A stretch of DNA of 64,000 bases, taken from Pedobacter sp. GTDB lineage: Bacteria > Bacteroidota > Bacteroidia > Sphingobacteriales > Sphingobacteriaceae. The position numbers were made by a program, and so were the translations under genes. The stretch is taken from positions 62,001 through 126,000 of the forward strand of contig JAVHXV010000002.1 in the NCBI GenBank assembly GCA_031119475.1, read 5' to 3'. Shown piece by piece: positions 17,220 through 25,455 of the stretch. The notes beneath the pieces were generated by a model that saw only the letters and a list, made by a program, of their open reading frames with translations, was not told the DNA's origin and did no database searches. The stretch's first letter is position 1; every line of letters begins with the position of its first letter.

Positions 17220-18632
17220 ATGATGTCCATTAGTTCGCAAAAAATCGATGTGGTTTTTAGGGCGCAGCAAACCTACAAATCTGCCCTTCGCCTAAGCAAC
17301 GCCGCAGACCGCATTGCTAAGCTAAGGCGTTTAAGGGATGTGATCGAAAAAAACGAGGACGAAATCTATAAAGCCTTGGCAAAGGATCTTCGCAAGAGCA
17401 CTTTCGAAACCGCCGTGACCGAACTTTACTTCATTTATGGGGAACTTGATTTTGCGATAAAAAACCTTAGCATCTGGATGCGGCCGAAGCACATTGGACA
17501 CACACTGACCAGTCCTTTCGCCAAAAATAGGATCTACATTGAGCCCAAGGGACAATGCCTGATCATTGCGCCATGGAACTATCCCTTTCAGCTCACCATG
17601 AGCCCCTTGATTTCTGCAATCGCGGCAGGAAATTGTGCCATCGTGAAACCCTCGGAGCTCAGCCCGGCTACCAGTAAGGTCATCCATCGGCTAATTGATG
17701 AAGCCTTTGAAGAACAGGAAATCGCTTGTTTTGAAGGAGATGCCAAAGTAGCTACAGAACTGCTCAAATTGCCATTCGATCATATTTTCTTTACCGGAAG
17801 TACGGCGGTGGGCAAGGTTGTGATGGAAGCCGCCGCCAAAAACCTAAGCTCGGTGACCTTAGAATTGGGTGGAAAATCTCCGGTCATCATCGACCAAACG
17901 GCAGACCTGAACATGGCCGCAACTCGGATCGCTTGGGGTAAACTGGTAAATAGCGGCCAGACCTGCATTGCCCCCGATCACGTATTCGTGCACCGCGACC
18001 AACAGGCACAGTTTATTTCAGCATACCAAGCTGCCGTGAAAAAGATGTACTGCACCGATCAACAAAAAATTGATCCTCACATGTACGGTAAGATCATAAA
18101 TGCATATCATTTTTCAAGATTGAAGAACTTGGCAGAAGAAGCTGTCCAACTGGGTGCTAGCCTGGCCCTTTCTGGTGACATGGATGAAGAGAGCCATACC
18201 ATTGCACCACTCGTGCTTACCGATATCCCAGCGGGTGCGAAGATGATGGAGGAAGAAATATTTGGGCCCATCCTGCCGATCTTGACCTATTCCAATCTTT
18301 CTGAAGCTATTGGAGAGGTAAATGCCAGGAACAAACCACTTGCCCTCTATATTTTTAGCAATAGCCGAAAAAACATCAAGCGGATTTTAACGCAGACCAG
18401 TGCTGGCGGAACATGCATTAACGATGTGTTGGTACATATTTCCAATCCCAAATTGCCCTTTGGTGGCGTAAATACCAGCGGTATCGGCCGCAGCCACGGG
18501 ATGTATGGCTTCAAAGATTTTTCGCACGAAAGGGCTGTTGTTTTTCAGTCTAAGCTAAATTTTAGCCATTTGGTCTATCCCCCATACCCCTTTAAAAACT
18601 GGGTGCTCCGCCTATTAAAAAAAATCATGTAA
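17220..18632 (+). CDS. Aldehyde dehydrogenase (class 3-like)
   Basis: The 470-residue cytoplasmic enzyme oxidises aldehydes to carboxylates with NAD(P)+. Family motifs are intact: PWNYPFQL, the cofactor-binding FTGSTAVGK, the general base Glu215 in LELGGKSP and the nucleophile Cys249 in SGQTCIAPD. The short N-terminus and hydrophobic C-terminal end (KNWVLRLLKKIM) match ALDH3-type enzymes, some of which associate with membranes and act on fatty aldehydes. Two consecutive ATGs begin the frame and the first is used here. Its stop overlaps the ATG of the DinB-like gene (TAATG), indicating co-transcription. Confidence 0.93.
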   Translation: MMSISSQKIDVVFRAQQTYKSALRLSNAADRIAKLRRLRDVIEKNEDEIYKALAKDLRKSTFETAVTELYFIYGELDFAIKNLSIWMRPKHIGHTLTSPFAKNRIYIEPKGQCLIIAPWNYPFQLTMSPLISAIAAGNCAIVKPSELSPATSKVIHRLIDEAFEEQEIACFEGDAKVATELLKLPFDHIFFTGSTAVGKVVMEAAAKNLSSVTLELGGKSPVIIDQTADLNMAATRIAWGKLVNSGQTCIAPDHVFVHRDQQAQFISAYQAAVKKMYCTDQQKIDPHMYGKIINAYHFSRLKNLAEEAVQLGASLALSGDMDEESHTIAPLVLTDIPAGAKMMEEEIFGPILPILTYSNLSEAIGEVNARNKPLALYIFSNSRKNIKRILTQTSAGGTCINDVLVHISNPKLPFGGVNTSGIGRSHGMYGFKDFSHERAVVFQSKLNFSHLVYPPYPFKNWVLRLLKKIM

Positions 18633-19162
18633 TGCCAACCCTCGAAAATCTGAAATATCCCATCGGAAGATTTATCCCTCCTCCAATCATTACGCCTTCG
18701 CAGTTGCAACAATGGATAACTGATCTTGCCACATTTCCGCAGCAGCTGATAGAAATTACCACGACATTGACCGAAACCCAACTGGAGTTGTGCTACCGCA
18801 AGGACGGATGGAACATCAGGCAGGTCATCCATCATTTAGCAGATAGCCACATCAATGCCTATACCCGTTTTCACCTCACCTTAACTGAAGATCGACCAAT
18901 AATCCGGCCTTATTTTGAAGACCGTTGGGCAGAATTGCCCGATGGAAAGACCGGCGACATCCAATTGTCCATCAACATGTTGACAAGTATCCATCAGCGT
19001 TTGGTGTTTTTATTGGGCAAGTTAAACCCAATAGATTTCGAGCGGACCTACATCCACCCAGACGCCAACCAAGAGTTTACCATGGGCTACCTAACGGGCA
19101 ATTACGCCTGGCATGGCCAACATCACCTGGCGCACATCAAAATTGCATTGGGGCAGCTTTAA
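18632..19162 (+). CDS. DinB/YfiT-like putative metal-dependent hydrolase
   Basis: The 176-residue four-helix-bundle protein belongs to the DinB superfamily, closest to the YfiT/BstA group. Metal-binding histidines are visible in VIHHLADSH (about residues 67-75) and WHGQHHLAHI near the C-terminus. YfiT-type proteins are thiol-transferases or hydrolases. In Bacillus a relative transfers bacillithiol. The gene is translationally coupled to the aldehyde dehydrogenase, so a detoxification role is plausible. Its last four bases overlap the end of the convergent HMA-MauE gene. Confidence 0.87.
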   Translation: MPTLENLKYPIGRFIPPPIITPSQLQQWITDLATFPQQLIEITTTLTETQLELCYRKDGWNIRQVIHHLADSHINAYTRFHLTLTEDRPIIRPYFEDRWAELPDGKTGDIQLSINMLTSIHQRLVFLLGKLNPIDFERTYIHPDANQEFTMGYLTGNYAWHGQHHLAHIKIALGQL

Positions 19163-19878
19163 AGCAGGGTTAACATAAAGGCGCTCATTACGATCATCAA
19201 TAAGTCTTCGATAATGGTCAATGTGCTCATTGGAAGATCAAATACGGCACCCAGACACGCACACTGGATTTTCTGACGGCCAAGAACACTTCGGATTACC
19301 CCGATACTGCTCAGCAACATCACGATCAGTGTGATCCAATTGGTCAGCCCTGGATTAAAATTTGTGGCATAGGCCATGCCCAGGGCTAGTTCGACAAAAG
19401 CATAGGCATATGCCCAAATTTTGAGTCTTTTGGCAAGAATATCGTACCGAGCATAACTTTCGGCAAAGGCCTGTAGGTTCAAAAATTTGAAGAAGGAAAA
19501 GGCAAGAAAAAAGCCCGCCATAAAAAATTGCATCCAATGCATCACGTCAAACTGGCCATCTTGCCAGCTGGCGATAAAGGAAACGATGGCCATATAAGCA
19601 AACAACAAGAGCACTGGGCGATAGGTTTTAAGCCAGCTGATTGACCCTTCTTCTGTTACGCTATTCGCCATTGTACTTATTTGATATTTGGCGTTTTTTC
19701 CGCCAAGCGCACGTTGAAGTTGCCCCAATCCCACATGTTTCTCCATGGTAATCGTGGCTGTTGTGCTATCTTTCGATACTTCGACGGCTAGGATATCGGG
19801 AAGCAAAAGCAAACTGCTCTTTACCTTGCTTTCGCACGAACCACAGGTCATGCCCGTAAGCTGATAAGTATGTGTCAT
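19159..19878 (-). CDS. HMA domain fused to a MauE/DoxX-type membrane domain
   Basis: Residues 1-70 form a heavy-metal-associated domain with the metal-binding TGMTCGSCE (Cys12 and Cys15). Residues about 85-239 contain four or five transmembrane helices of MauE/DoxX type, ending with the conserved QCACLG segment and a short helix after LPMSTLTIIED. The family is linked to thiol redox or metal handling at the inner membrane. A -7 box TAACTTTG lies 20 bp upstream of the ATG. The gene ends convergently, overlapping the DinB-like gene by four bases. Together with genes to 23762 it suggests a copper-response region. Confidence 0.88.
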   Translation of the reverse strand: MTHTYQLTGMTCGSCESKVKSSLLLLPDILAVEVSKDSTTATITMEKHVGLGQLQRALGGKNAKYQISTMANSVTEEGSISWLKTYRPVLLLFAYMAIVSFIASWQDGQFDVMHWMQFFMAGFFLAFSFFKFLNLQAFAESYARYDILAKRLKIWAYAYAFVELALGMAYATNFNPGLTNWITLIVMLLSSIGVIRSVLGRQKIQCACLGAVFDLPMSTLTIIEDLLMIVMSAFMLTLL

Positions 19879-19897
19879 AACTTTAAAATTGATCGCA

Positions 19898-19905
19898 CAA
19901 AGTTA
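19898..19905 (-). promoter_or_regulatory. -7 box of the HMA-MauE gene
   Basis: On the minus strand this is TAACTTTG, an exact match to TAnnTTTG. It lies 19 bases before the ATG at 19878, a normal leader length. Confidence 0.55.
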
Positions 19906-19966
19906 CCACGCCGCTTCTGGCAGGTTTTACATCCTAAAAGAAAAGGTTTACATAATTATTGGCCTG

Positions 19967-20791
19967 CTACCCGATCTTGACCGAAGTCATGGTCAGCGAG
20001 CCGCCTACAGCTTTATCATTAAAAAGTGTGGCTTCTTCATTGGCCTGTTGGAGACCGAGCGTGTACAGCAATGGCAGGTAATGTTCTGGTGTTGGGATGG
20101 CCAATTGTGCAGCACTCCCCAATTGCCCGTAATTGATCAATGGAACATGGTCCTGATCGAGGATCAGTTCCTTAAATTTTTCGTTTAGCGATAATGCCCA
20201 GTCATATCCTCCGCCGTTGATCATTTCCCAGTTCATCAGCCTCAAGTTGTGCACCATATTTCCGCTGCCCAAAATCAATACGCCCTTGCTGCGCAGCGCC
20301 ATTAGCTCTTTGGCCAGCTCGTAATGTTCTTTGCCGCTTTTCCGATAATCGATGCTCAACTGCAGCACCGGAATGTCGGCCTTCGGATACATGTGCCTGA
20401 TGATGGTCCATGCGCCATGGTCCAGCCCCCAATCATGATCTAAGACCAGTTGGTCGGAAGTAATCAGCGCTGCCGCTTCCCTAGCTAATGCTGGATGTCC
20501 GGGAGCTGGATAATTGACATCGAAAAGTGCCTGTGGGAATCCGCCAAAATCATGGATCGTAGGCGGAAAGTCCATCGCCGTAATCTTTGTGCCAGGTGTA
20601 AACCAGTGGGCCGAAACCACAAGTACCGCTTTCGGAAGCGGGATCTGACCTGCCAGTGCCTCCCAGCTACCACTGAACTCGTTGGTTTCTATTCCATTCA
20701 TCGGCGAACCATGGCCAATAAACAGTACAGGCATCAATGGTGTTGATGGAAGGTTGGAAGTAAAGCGCTTAAACTGGTTGAATGTTTCCAT
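19967..20791 (-). CDS. Class III extradiol dioxygenase, YgiD/DODA-like
   Basis: At 274 residues this matches the 4,5-DOPA-extradiol-dioxygenase-like family, whose metal is held by histidines. These appear in FIGHGSPMN, VSAHWFTPG and LDHGAWTIIRHMYP, and GSGNMVHNLR carries another conserved His. These enzymes open catecholic rings, and the bacterial physiological substrate is poorly known. The ATG at 20791 gives an N-terminus of METFNQFKRF. It is flanked by metal-response genes but has no obvious functional link to them. Confidence 0.9.
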   Translation of the reverse strand: METFNQFKRFTSNLPSTPLMPVLFIGHGSPMNGIETNEFSGSWEALAGQIPLPKAVLVVSAHWFTPGTKITAMDFPPTIHDFGGFPQALFDVNYPAPGHPALAREAAALITSDQLVLDHDWGLDHGAWTIIRHMYPKADIPVLQLSIDYRKSGKEHYELAKELMALRSKGVLILGSGNMVHNLRLMNWEMINGGGYDWALSLNEKFKELILDQDHVPLINYGQLGSAAQLAIPTPEHYLPLLYTLGLQQANEEATLFNDKAVGGSLTMTSVKIG

Positions 20792-20859
20792 GGCCGTAAA
20801 ATGATCTACAAAGATAAAGTATGCAGCAGATCAGCACGTTGACCTAAGATAAGAAACCG

Positions 20860-21423
20860 CTAAACCCGATCCAGCGTCTGGCGCTTAAGTACAAGGGATT
20901 TCTTAAAAAACGATGGGGTTTGTCCTGTTATTTTTTTAAACTGTGACGAAAAATGCGCAATGCTACTGTAATCCAATCGATAGGCAATTTCACTGATGGA
21001 GTTTTCGTTGTAGGTCAGCAGTTCTTTAGCCTTTTCGATCTTCTGCCTGATCACAAATTGTTCGATCGTGCCGTTTTCCATCTCTGAGAACAGGGTACTC
21101 AACGAAGCATAGCTTAGCCCTAGCTGATGGCTAAGAAAAGATGATAGATTGGTGTTCAGCCTTTCTTCTTGATCATGTATGTGCCCGATGAGCAGGCTTT
21201 TGATCTGGTTGACCAGTTGTTGTTTTCGATCTGTCAAAAGTTCGAAGCCTAATTTGTACAGTGATGAGGTTAAAGATTCCAGCTGAGCTACATCCAATTG
21301 GGTATCGCCAATCTCAACTTCTCCCAACACAACAGACAAGGGTGTAAGGCCAAGCTTCTCGAACTCGGCCCTCACCATAATCTTACATCGGTCGCAGACC
21401 ATATTTTTTATAAAAATACGCAC
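20860..21423 (-). CDS. AraC-type regulator with an N-terminal HMA-like metal-sensing domain
   Basis: The 187-residue protein has two parts. Residues 1-60 begin RIFIKNMVCDRCK, with Cys10 and Cys13 spaced as in HMA domains, followed by a beta-alpha pattern of the ferredoxin-like fold. Residues about 85-180 form the paired AraC helix-turn-helix (SISEIAYRLDYSSIAHFSSQFKKITGQTP). I placed the start at the GTG at 21423. An in-frame ATG at 21462 would overlap the upstream gene by 34 bases. It closes an operon of copper-type proteins and is a likely metal-responsive activator of it. Metal binding is inferred from the CxxC alone. Confidence 0.85.
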   Translation of the reverse strand: MRIFIKNMVCDRCKIMVRAEFEKLGLTPLSVVLGEVEIGDTQLDVAQLESLTSSLYKLGFELLTDRKQQLVNQIKSLLIGHIHDQEERLNTNLSSFLSHQLGLSYASLSTLFSEMENGTIEQFVIRQKIEKAKELLTYNENSISEIAYRLDYSSIAHFSSQFKKITGQTPSFFKKSLVLKRQTLDRV

Positions 21424-21428
21424 AACTG

Positions 21429-21929
21429 TTATTTGGAAAGTGTTTCTGTCACCTCCCCACAATCGTACATCTTGCTGCCATAGAATGGATTTTGAATGGC
21501 CTCTACATCATTCAGCCAGCTTCTCTTAACCATAGGGCAATATTGTACATATAATGGCTGTTGAGCATATTTAAATGTTCTGGCCAGTTTGATGACCGGA
21601 GAAGCAAGCCCTTCAAAACTCTTGCGCTGCAGTTTCAGGTCCTTTGCTGAAATGATGGGTTCGGCATACTTCATGATTTCTGCAGTCTGCATTTTCCACG
21701 CTGTCTGTTGGCCGGCCGCTAAGGCCGCAACTGGAAATGCCTTAATGCTGGCCACCAGATTTTTGGCTCCTTGTCCTGCCAGGTCAACCTGATCTTTGGC
21801 AAGCGCATTTTTAAGTTCAAAATATGCTTTTAAGGTATTATTGTATGCTGTGTTGATTTTAGCCTGTTGTGCTGCTGCAAAAATGATAGTCGTGCTCAAC
21901 AGGGCAATGATTAAAAAAATCCTTTTCAT
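21429..21929 (-). CDS. DUF3347 family secreted protein
   Basis: The 166-residue protein has a signal peptide (1-20, ending FAAAQ). The body is helical and ends with the family signature VQYCPMVKRSWLND...IQNPFYGSKMYDCGEV. The two cysteines and the CPM motif are typical of DUF3347, a family often found with copper efflux genes and as a domain of CusB-like adaptors. It lies 2 bases downstream of the outer-membrane protein gene and just before the AraC/HMA regulator gene. A periplasmic copper-binding role is likely from family context. Confidence 0.9.
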   Translation of the reverse strand: MKRIFLIIALLSTTIIFAAAQQAKINTAYNNTLKAYFELKNALAKDQVDLAGQGAKNLVASIKAFPVAALAAGQQTAWKMQTAEIMKYAEPIISAKDLKLQRKSFEGLASPVIKLARTFKYAQQPLYVQYCPMVKRSWLNDVEAIQNPFYGSKMYDCGEVTETLSK

Positions 21930-21931
21930 AT

Positions 21932-22741
21932 TTATTTATGTTTTAGTGCATTAAAAAAATTAAGTTCCAACCGTACAAGGTACATGTTTTTAAGGTAACG
22001 ACCATCCATGTTTCCGCCAAGTTCAAACCGGTAGCCCAAATCGATCCTGGTGCGGCTATTCAAGATTACCTGGACTGCAGGGGCCAGGTCGAGGTAACTA
22101 TGCCCGTTTGCCGGATTGGTTTTCCCCAAAAGTTCAACATACGCGTTAAAGTTAGGCTGATGATAGTTTTTATAAACAAAGGGGAGCAGCAGATAACCGG
22201 AAGACAGGCTGTAGTTAACTATCTCGTTGGGCACTGCCGAACCGGCTATCTGCTTTTCGGCACCATCCCTAGCTTTCGAATAGCCAACCGTAGCCGAAAG
22301 GGCCAGTTTGTGAACCAGTTTGGTCAGGATCAGCCCGCCCTGAAAACCGCTATTGTCGCCTTCAAGGTTGATATCTTCCATAGAGATGGGCCTTTTGCTG
22401 GTACTGGCGCGCGCATAAACTGCGGCCCGCCAATGGCTTTTTTCGCCATCGAGCGATAGAAACCTGTACTTGGCATAGACACTCCCTCCCTCCAGTCGAT
22501 AGCTCCCATCCATGTCCGAAAAAAATCCCTGTACATGGAACATCAGGTTTTTGTTGAGCCCAACCATCACCTCGCCCATTGTCCTGCTCCTGAAACTGGG
22601 GCTAAATTGGCCTTCATTGGTAAGCCTGATGCCCAAGGCATTGGTGGGCATGTTGCTGGCTGGTTCGGTAAAAACATACAATTCCTGCGCCCGACCCACC
22701 ATACCGCACAATAAGCCCAAAAGAAAAGCTATTGTCCGCAT
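21932..22741 (-). CDS. Predicted outer-membrane beta-barrel protein
   Basis: The 269-residue protein has a signal peptide (1-18, ending GRAQ). The rest alternates short amphipathic strands with turns (for example RTRIDLGYRFELGG) and ends in an aromatic/aliphatic strand (YLVRLELNFFNALKHK), as expected of a beta-barrel in the outer membrane. No specific family was recognised. It lies 3 bases after the secreted HMA-domain gene and before the DUF3347 gene, so it probably takes part in metal handling at the outer membrane. Transport is only an inference. Confidence 0.8.
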   Translation of the reverse strand: MRTIAFLLGLLCGMVGRAQELYVFTEPASNMPTNALGIRLTNEGQFSPSFRSRTMGEVMVGLNKNLMFHVQGFFSDMDGSYRLEGGSVYAKYRFLSLDGEKSHWRAAVYARASTSKRPISMEDINLEGDNSGFQGGLILTKLVHKLALSATVGYSKARDGAEKQIAGSAVPNEIVNYSLSSGYLLLPFVYKNYHQPNFNAYVELLGKTNPANGHSYLDLAPAVQVILNSRTRIDLGYRFELGGNMDGRYLKNMYLVRLELNFFNALKHK

Positions 22742-22744
22742 TGT

Positions 22745-23281
22745 TTAAAGGCTTAAGTGAAAAATCCGTGTTTTTTTACCATTGACCTGGCCCATGCCGG
22801 TCGCATAGGAATCGAACTTGACCGTAGCCAGCTTTTGTTTATATGCGGCCGTAGAAATAAAGTTTTTATCGACTAAACTCGTTTTGATCAAGCCATCGAG
22901 CACTTTATTTTTTGCATTCACAAAGCGATAGGTCTGGCTGCCAAAAGAGGTCTGGCCATTTTCATCTATCCTGGCCTGATCAAAATCGAATGTTGCCTCT
23001 AATTTGCCTACCGAAAAGCCCGCATCTTTGACCTTTTTCTGCAATTGGTCAAAATTCACCTGACTTCCTTTTTTAAAAGTGATGACAAATACATTCCTGT
23101 TCAGATCAGGGGTGATCTTATCGATGTATGGTAAGGTGCTCAACGACTTTTCGGTTGCTTGCGAGCACATGGAACAGGTAAGTCCTGTTACCTGGAGTTC
23201 AACGGTTTTGACCAGTTGTGCAGTTGCTTTATTTACAAAAAAAAGCAATAAAAAAATTGAAAATAACTGATGTGTTTTCAT
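22745..23281 (-). CDS. Secreted heavy-metal-associated (HMA) domain protein
   Basis: The 178-residue protein has a signal peptide (1-21, ending KATAQ), then an HMA domain at about 25-92 with GLTCSMCSQA (Cys36 and Cys39) as the metal-binding loop. The C-terminal 85 residues are not recognised. I chose the ATG at 23281, because the upstream ATG at 23314 puts a charged segment before the signal peptide. A periplasmic copper chaperone is the likely role. It is followed closely by the barrel, DUF3347 and AraC/HMA genes. Confidence 0.88.
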   Translation of the reverse strand: MKTHQLFSIFLLLFFVNKATAQLVKTVELQVTGLTCSMCSQATEKSLSTLPYIDKITPDLNRNVFVITFKKGSQVNFDQLQKKVKDAGFSVGKLEATFDFDQARIDENGQTSFGSQTYRFVNAKNKVLDGLIKTSLVDKNFISTAAYKQKLATVKFDSYATGMGQVNGKKTRIFHLSL

Positions 23282-23360
23282 GATCAGAAAAAATTTAAGT
23301 GAATCCCATTTCAAGTCCTTCGGACTTAAATTTTAAAGATGTGCACAAGGCACCTTCACG

Positions 23361-23762
23361 CTAATTCCTGAAAACACAATTGAGTACATGCCTGGCTACG
23401 TGGCATGGACTTGGTGGAGCTTTGTTCTCGATTTTGCTCCTAAAGAAAGACGAGGCCTGAACAAAGCGTTCAAAGACATGTACATGCGCAAGCGCTTCGA
23501 AACTGAAGAGCTTGGGCAACTTGAATGAGGATTGTGACTGATGGCTATCCTTAACTTTTACTTCAACCTTGGTGTTTTTACAGCAGCCGTCATCGCTTTT
23601 ATCTGGCGCTTCTGTCTTGCAGAACTTACACTCGGTCTTGGTCGAATTGATTGCTACCGAAGCCAGCTTGCCTCCACAAAAATGCATGCTCAATGCCACA
23701 CCAATTACGCTGAACAGGTAAAAGGTGCACAGGCCGAGTGCCAATTTTTGCTTAAAGCTCAT
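23361..23762 (-). CDS. HYC_CC_PP family protein
   Basis: The 133-residue protein has an N-terminal hydrophobic segment and the three marks after which this Bacteroidota family is named: an HFC triplet in SMHFCGGKL, a CC pair in DDGCCKNTKVEVKV and a PP pair in ENKAPPSP. Further cysteines (KTECKFCK) and histidines (HVHVFERF) make it a plausible metal binder. It is the first gene of the copper-type cluster, about 80 bp upstream of the secreted HMA gene. Its ATG is four bases after an exact -7 box (TAACTTTG, 23774-23767), so the transcript may be leaderless. Confidence 0.85.
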   Translation of the reverse strand: MSFKQKLALGLCTFYLFSVIGVALSMHFCGGKLASVAINSTKTECKFCKTEAPDKSDDGCCKNTKVEVKVKDSHQSQSSFKLPKLFSFEALAHVHVFERFVQASSFFRSKIENKAPPSPCHVARHVLNCVFRN

Positions 23763-23766
23763 GTTG

Positions 23767-23774
23767 CAAAGTTA
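23767..23774 (-). promoter_or_regulatory. -7 box of the HYC_CC_PP gene
   Basis: TAACTTTG on the minus strand, four bases before the ATG. A hairpin-like element with a GAGCTTCGCTC core lies upstream near 23815-23826, in the divergent gap. Confidence 0.5.
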
Positions 23775-23867
23775 CGGATTATTTAGCAATAACTTAAAAA
23801 TGATAGATGATGGCCGAGCTTCGCTCATCATTTTAAAATCGTCAATAAAAATAGATACCTTAGCTTA

Positions 23868-24566
23868 ATGAAGAAAATCCTCTTTTTGATCTTGTGCTTT
23901 GGCTTTATCCAAACTTATGCCGCCAAGCCAAAATATCAGTATGTTAAAATTACAACGGCAAAGGGCGAATGCATCATTCGGCTGTACAATGAAACCCCGT
24001 TGCACCGCGATAACTTCCTTAAACTGGCCAAAGAAGGCTCTTACAATGGGACTTTGTTCCATCGTGTCATCAAGGCCTTTATGATTCAGGGCGGCGACCC
24101 AGATTCGCGCAATGCAAAGCCCGACTCAGCTTTGGGAAATGGCGGTCCAAGCTATACAATTCCTGCCGAATTTAGGGATAGCCTATTTCATAAAAAAGGA
24201 GTGCTTGCCGCAGCACGTGAAGGCGACGATGTCAATCCGGCCAAGGCATCGAGCGGCTCACAGTTCTATATCGTGCAGGGCAAGGTTTTTACAGATTCGA
24301 TGTTAAACGTGGTGGAAGAAAAACGGTTGAAGTTCAAGATTCCCGGATGGCAGCGCGAAGTTTACAAGACCATTGGGGGCGCACCGTACCTCGACCGCAA
24401 TTATACCGTCTATGGCGAAGTGGTCAAAGGACTGGAAATGGTCGATGCGATTGCCGATGAGCCTACCGGAAAGGGCAATCGCCCCAAAACAGATGTAAAG
24501 ATGACCGTTAGCGTGCTTTCCAAACGCGAGGCTAAAAAGTTAGAAAAAACGCTCTCCAAACGCTAA
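23868..24566 (+). CDS. Secreted cyclophilin-type peptidyl-prolyl isomerase
   Basis: The 232-residue protein has a signal peptide (1-18, ending TYAA), so it acts in the periplasm. Cyclophilin motifs are present: LFHRVIKAFMIQGGDP with the catalytic Arg, and SSGSQFYIVQGK. An insertion of about 40 residues (SMLNVVEEKRLKFKIPGWQREVYKTIGGAPYLDRN) precedes the YTVYGEVVKGLEMVDAI end, which is common in Bacteroidota homologues. It catalyses cis-trans isomerisation of prolyl bonds in exported proteins. It is followed after 18 bp by the exonuclease III gene. Confidence 0.94.
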   Translation: MKKILFLILCFGFIQTYAAKPKYQYVKITTAKGECIIRLYNETPLHRDNFLKLAKEGSYNGTLFHRVIKAFMIQGGDPDSRNAKPDSALGNGGPSYTIPAEFRDSLFHKKGVLAAAREGDDVNPAKASSGSQFYIVQGKVFTDSMLNVVEEKRLKFKIPGWQREVYKTIGGAPYLDRNYTVYGEVVKGLEMVDAIADEPTGKGNRPKTDVKMTVSVLSKREAKKLEKTLSKR

Positions 24567-24584
24567 TCGACAAACGCCACAGAA

Positions 24585-25352
24585 ATGAAAATTATATCCT
24601 ACAATATCAATGGCATACGGGCCGCAGCTACAAAAGGGCTTTTTAATTGGTTACAGGTTACCGATGCCGACATGGTCTGCTTTCAGGAAGTAAAAGCCCA
24701 GCAGGAGCAAATCCCAGAAATCCTGGCCCTGATCGAGCAATTGGGCTATCACCATTATTGGTTTCCGGCAGAGAAAAAGGGCTATAGCGGCGTGGCCATC
24801 CTCACTAAAATTAAGCCCAACCATGTAGAATATGGCTGTGGCGAACCGTGGATTGACGCCGAAGGCCGAATCTTGCGCGCTGATTTTGACGATTTTTCGT
24901 TGATGAGCCTCTATATGCCATCGGGCTCCAGTGGCGATGAAAGGCAGCTGAAAAAATATGAGTTCATGCGTTTCTTCGATAGTTACATCCATGCGCTGCG
25001 AAAGGATTTTCCCAACCTGATCATCTCGGGCGACTATAACATCTGCCATAAACCGATCGATATCCATAATCCAAAATCGAATGCCAATTCATCTGGATTT
25101 TTGCCCGAAGAGCGGGAGTGGATGGACCTTTTTATGAAAAACGGTTTCATCGATTCGTTCCGGCACTTTAACCAGGATCCACACCATTATACCTGGTGGA
25201 GCTATCGGGCAGGTGCACGGGGAAAGAACCTGGGCTGGCGCATCGATTATCACCTGGTAACACATCCCATGGAAAATAGGCTTAAACACGTTAAAATTTT
25301 ACCCGATGCCCTGCATTCGGACCATTGTCCGGTATGGCTAGAATTAATATAG
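24585..25352 (+). CDS. xth: Exodeoxyribonuclease III / AP endonuclease
   Basis: The 255-residue protein belongs to the exonuclease III/APE1 family of DNA-repair enzymes that incise at abasic sites and degrade 3' ends. Its catalytic and metal-binding residues are recognisable: NINGIRAA (Asn), FQEVKA (Glu), SGDYNICHKPIDI (Asp and Asn), WRIDYHLV (Asp) and HSDHCPV (Asp-His). Length matches the family. It is probably co-transcribed with the preceding cyclophilin gene. A gap with a long imperfect hairpin separates it from hutI. Confidence 0.95.
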   Translation: MKIISYNINGIRAAATKGLFNWLQVTDADMVCFQEVKAQQEQIPEILALIEQLGYHHYWFPAEKKGYSGVAILTKIKPNHVEYGCGEPWIDAEGRILRADFDDFSLMSLYMPSGSSGDERQLKKYEFMRFFDSYIHALRKDFPNLIISGDYNICHKPIDIHNPKSNANSSGFLPEEREWMDLFMKNGFIDSFRHFNQDPHHYTWWSYRAGARGKNLGWRIDYHLVTHPMENRLKHVKILPDALHSDHCPVWLELI

Positions 25353-25450
25353 TTGCGAGTTGAAGGTTGAAGGTTGTAGGCGAACAGGCTAACCAGACTG
25401 TGTTCTAGCCTATGCGCCCAAACCTGCAACTTGTAACCCATAACTTTTAA
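25353..25450. repeat. Long imperfect intergenic hairpin
   Basis: The gap between the exonuclease III gene and hutI folds as an imperfect inverted repeat with arms of about 40 bp. The apex stem is AGGCTA (25386-25391) and TAGCCT (25406-25411). The arms contain repeated GTTGAAGGTTG and its counterpart AACCTGCAAC. Confidence 0.5.
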
Positions 25451-25455
25451 CAAAT

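Noticed and set aside
21424..21462. ATG at 21462 as the start of the AraC/HMA gene
   Set aside because: It would overlap the DUF3347 gene by 34 bases and add residues before the HMA fold. The GTG at 21423 fits the fold start.
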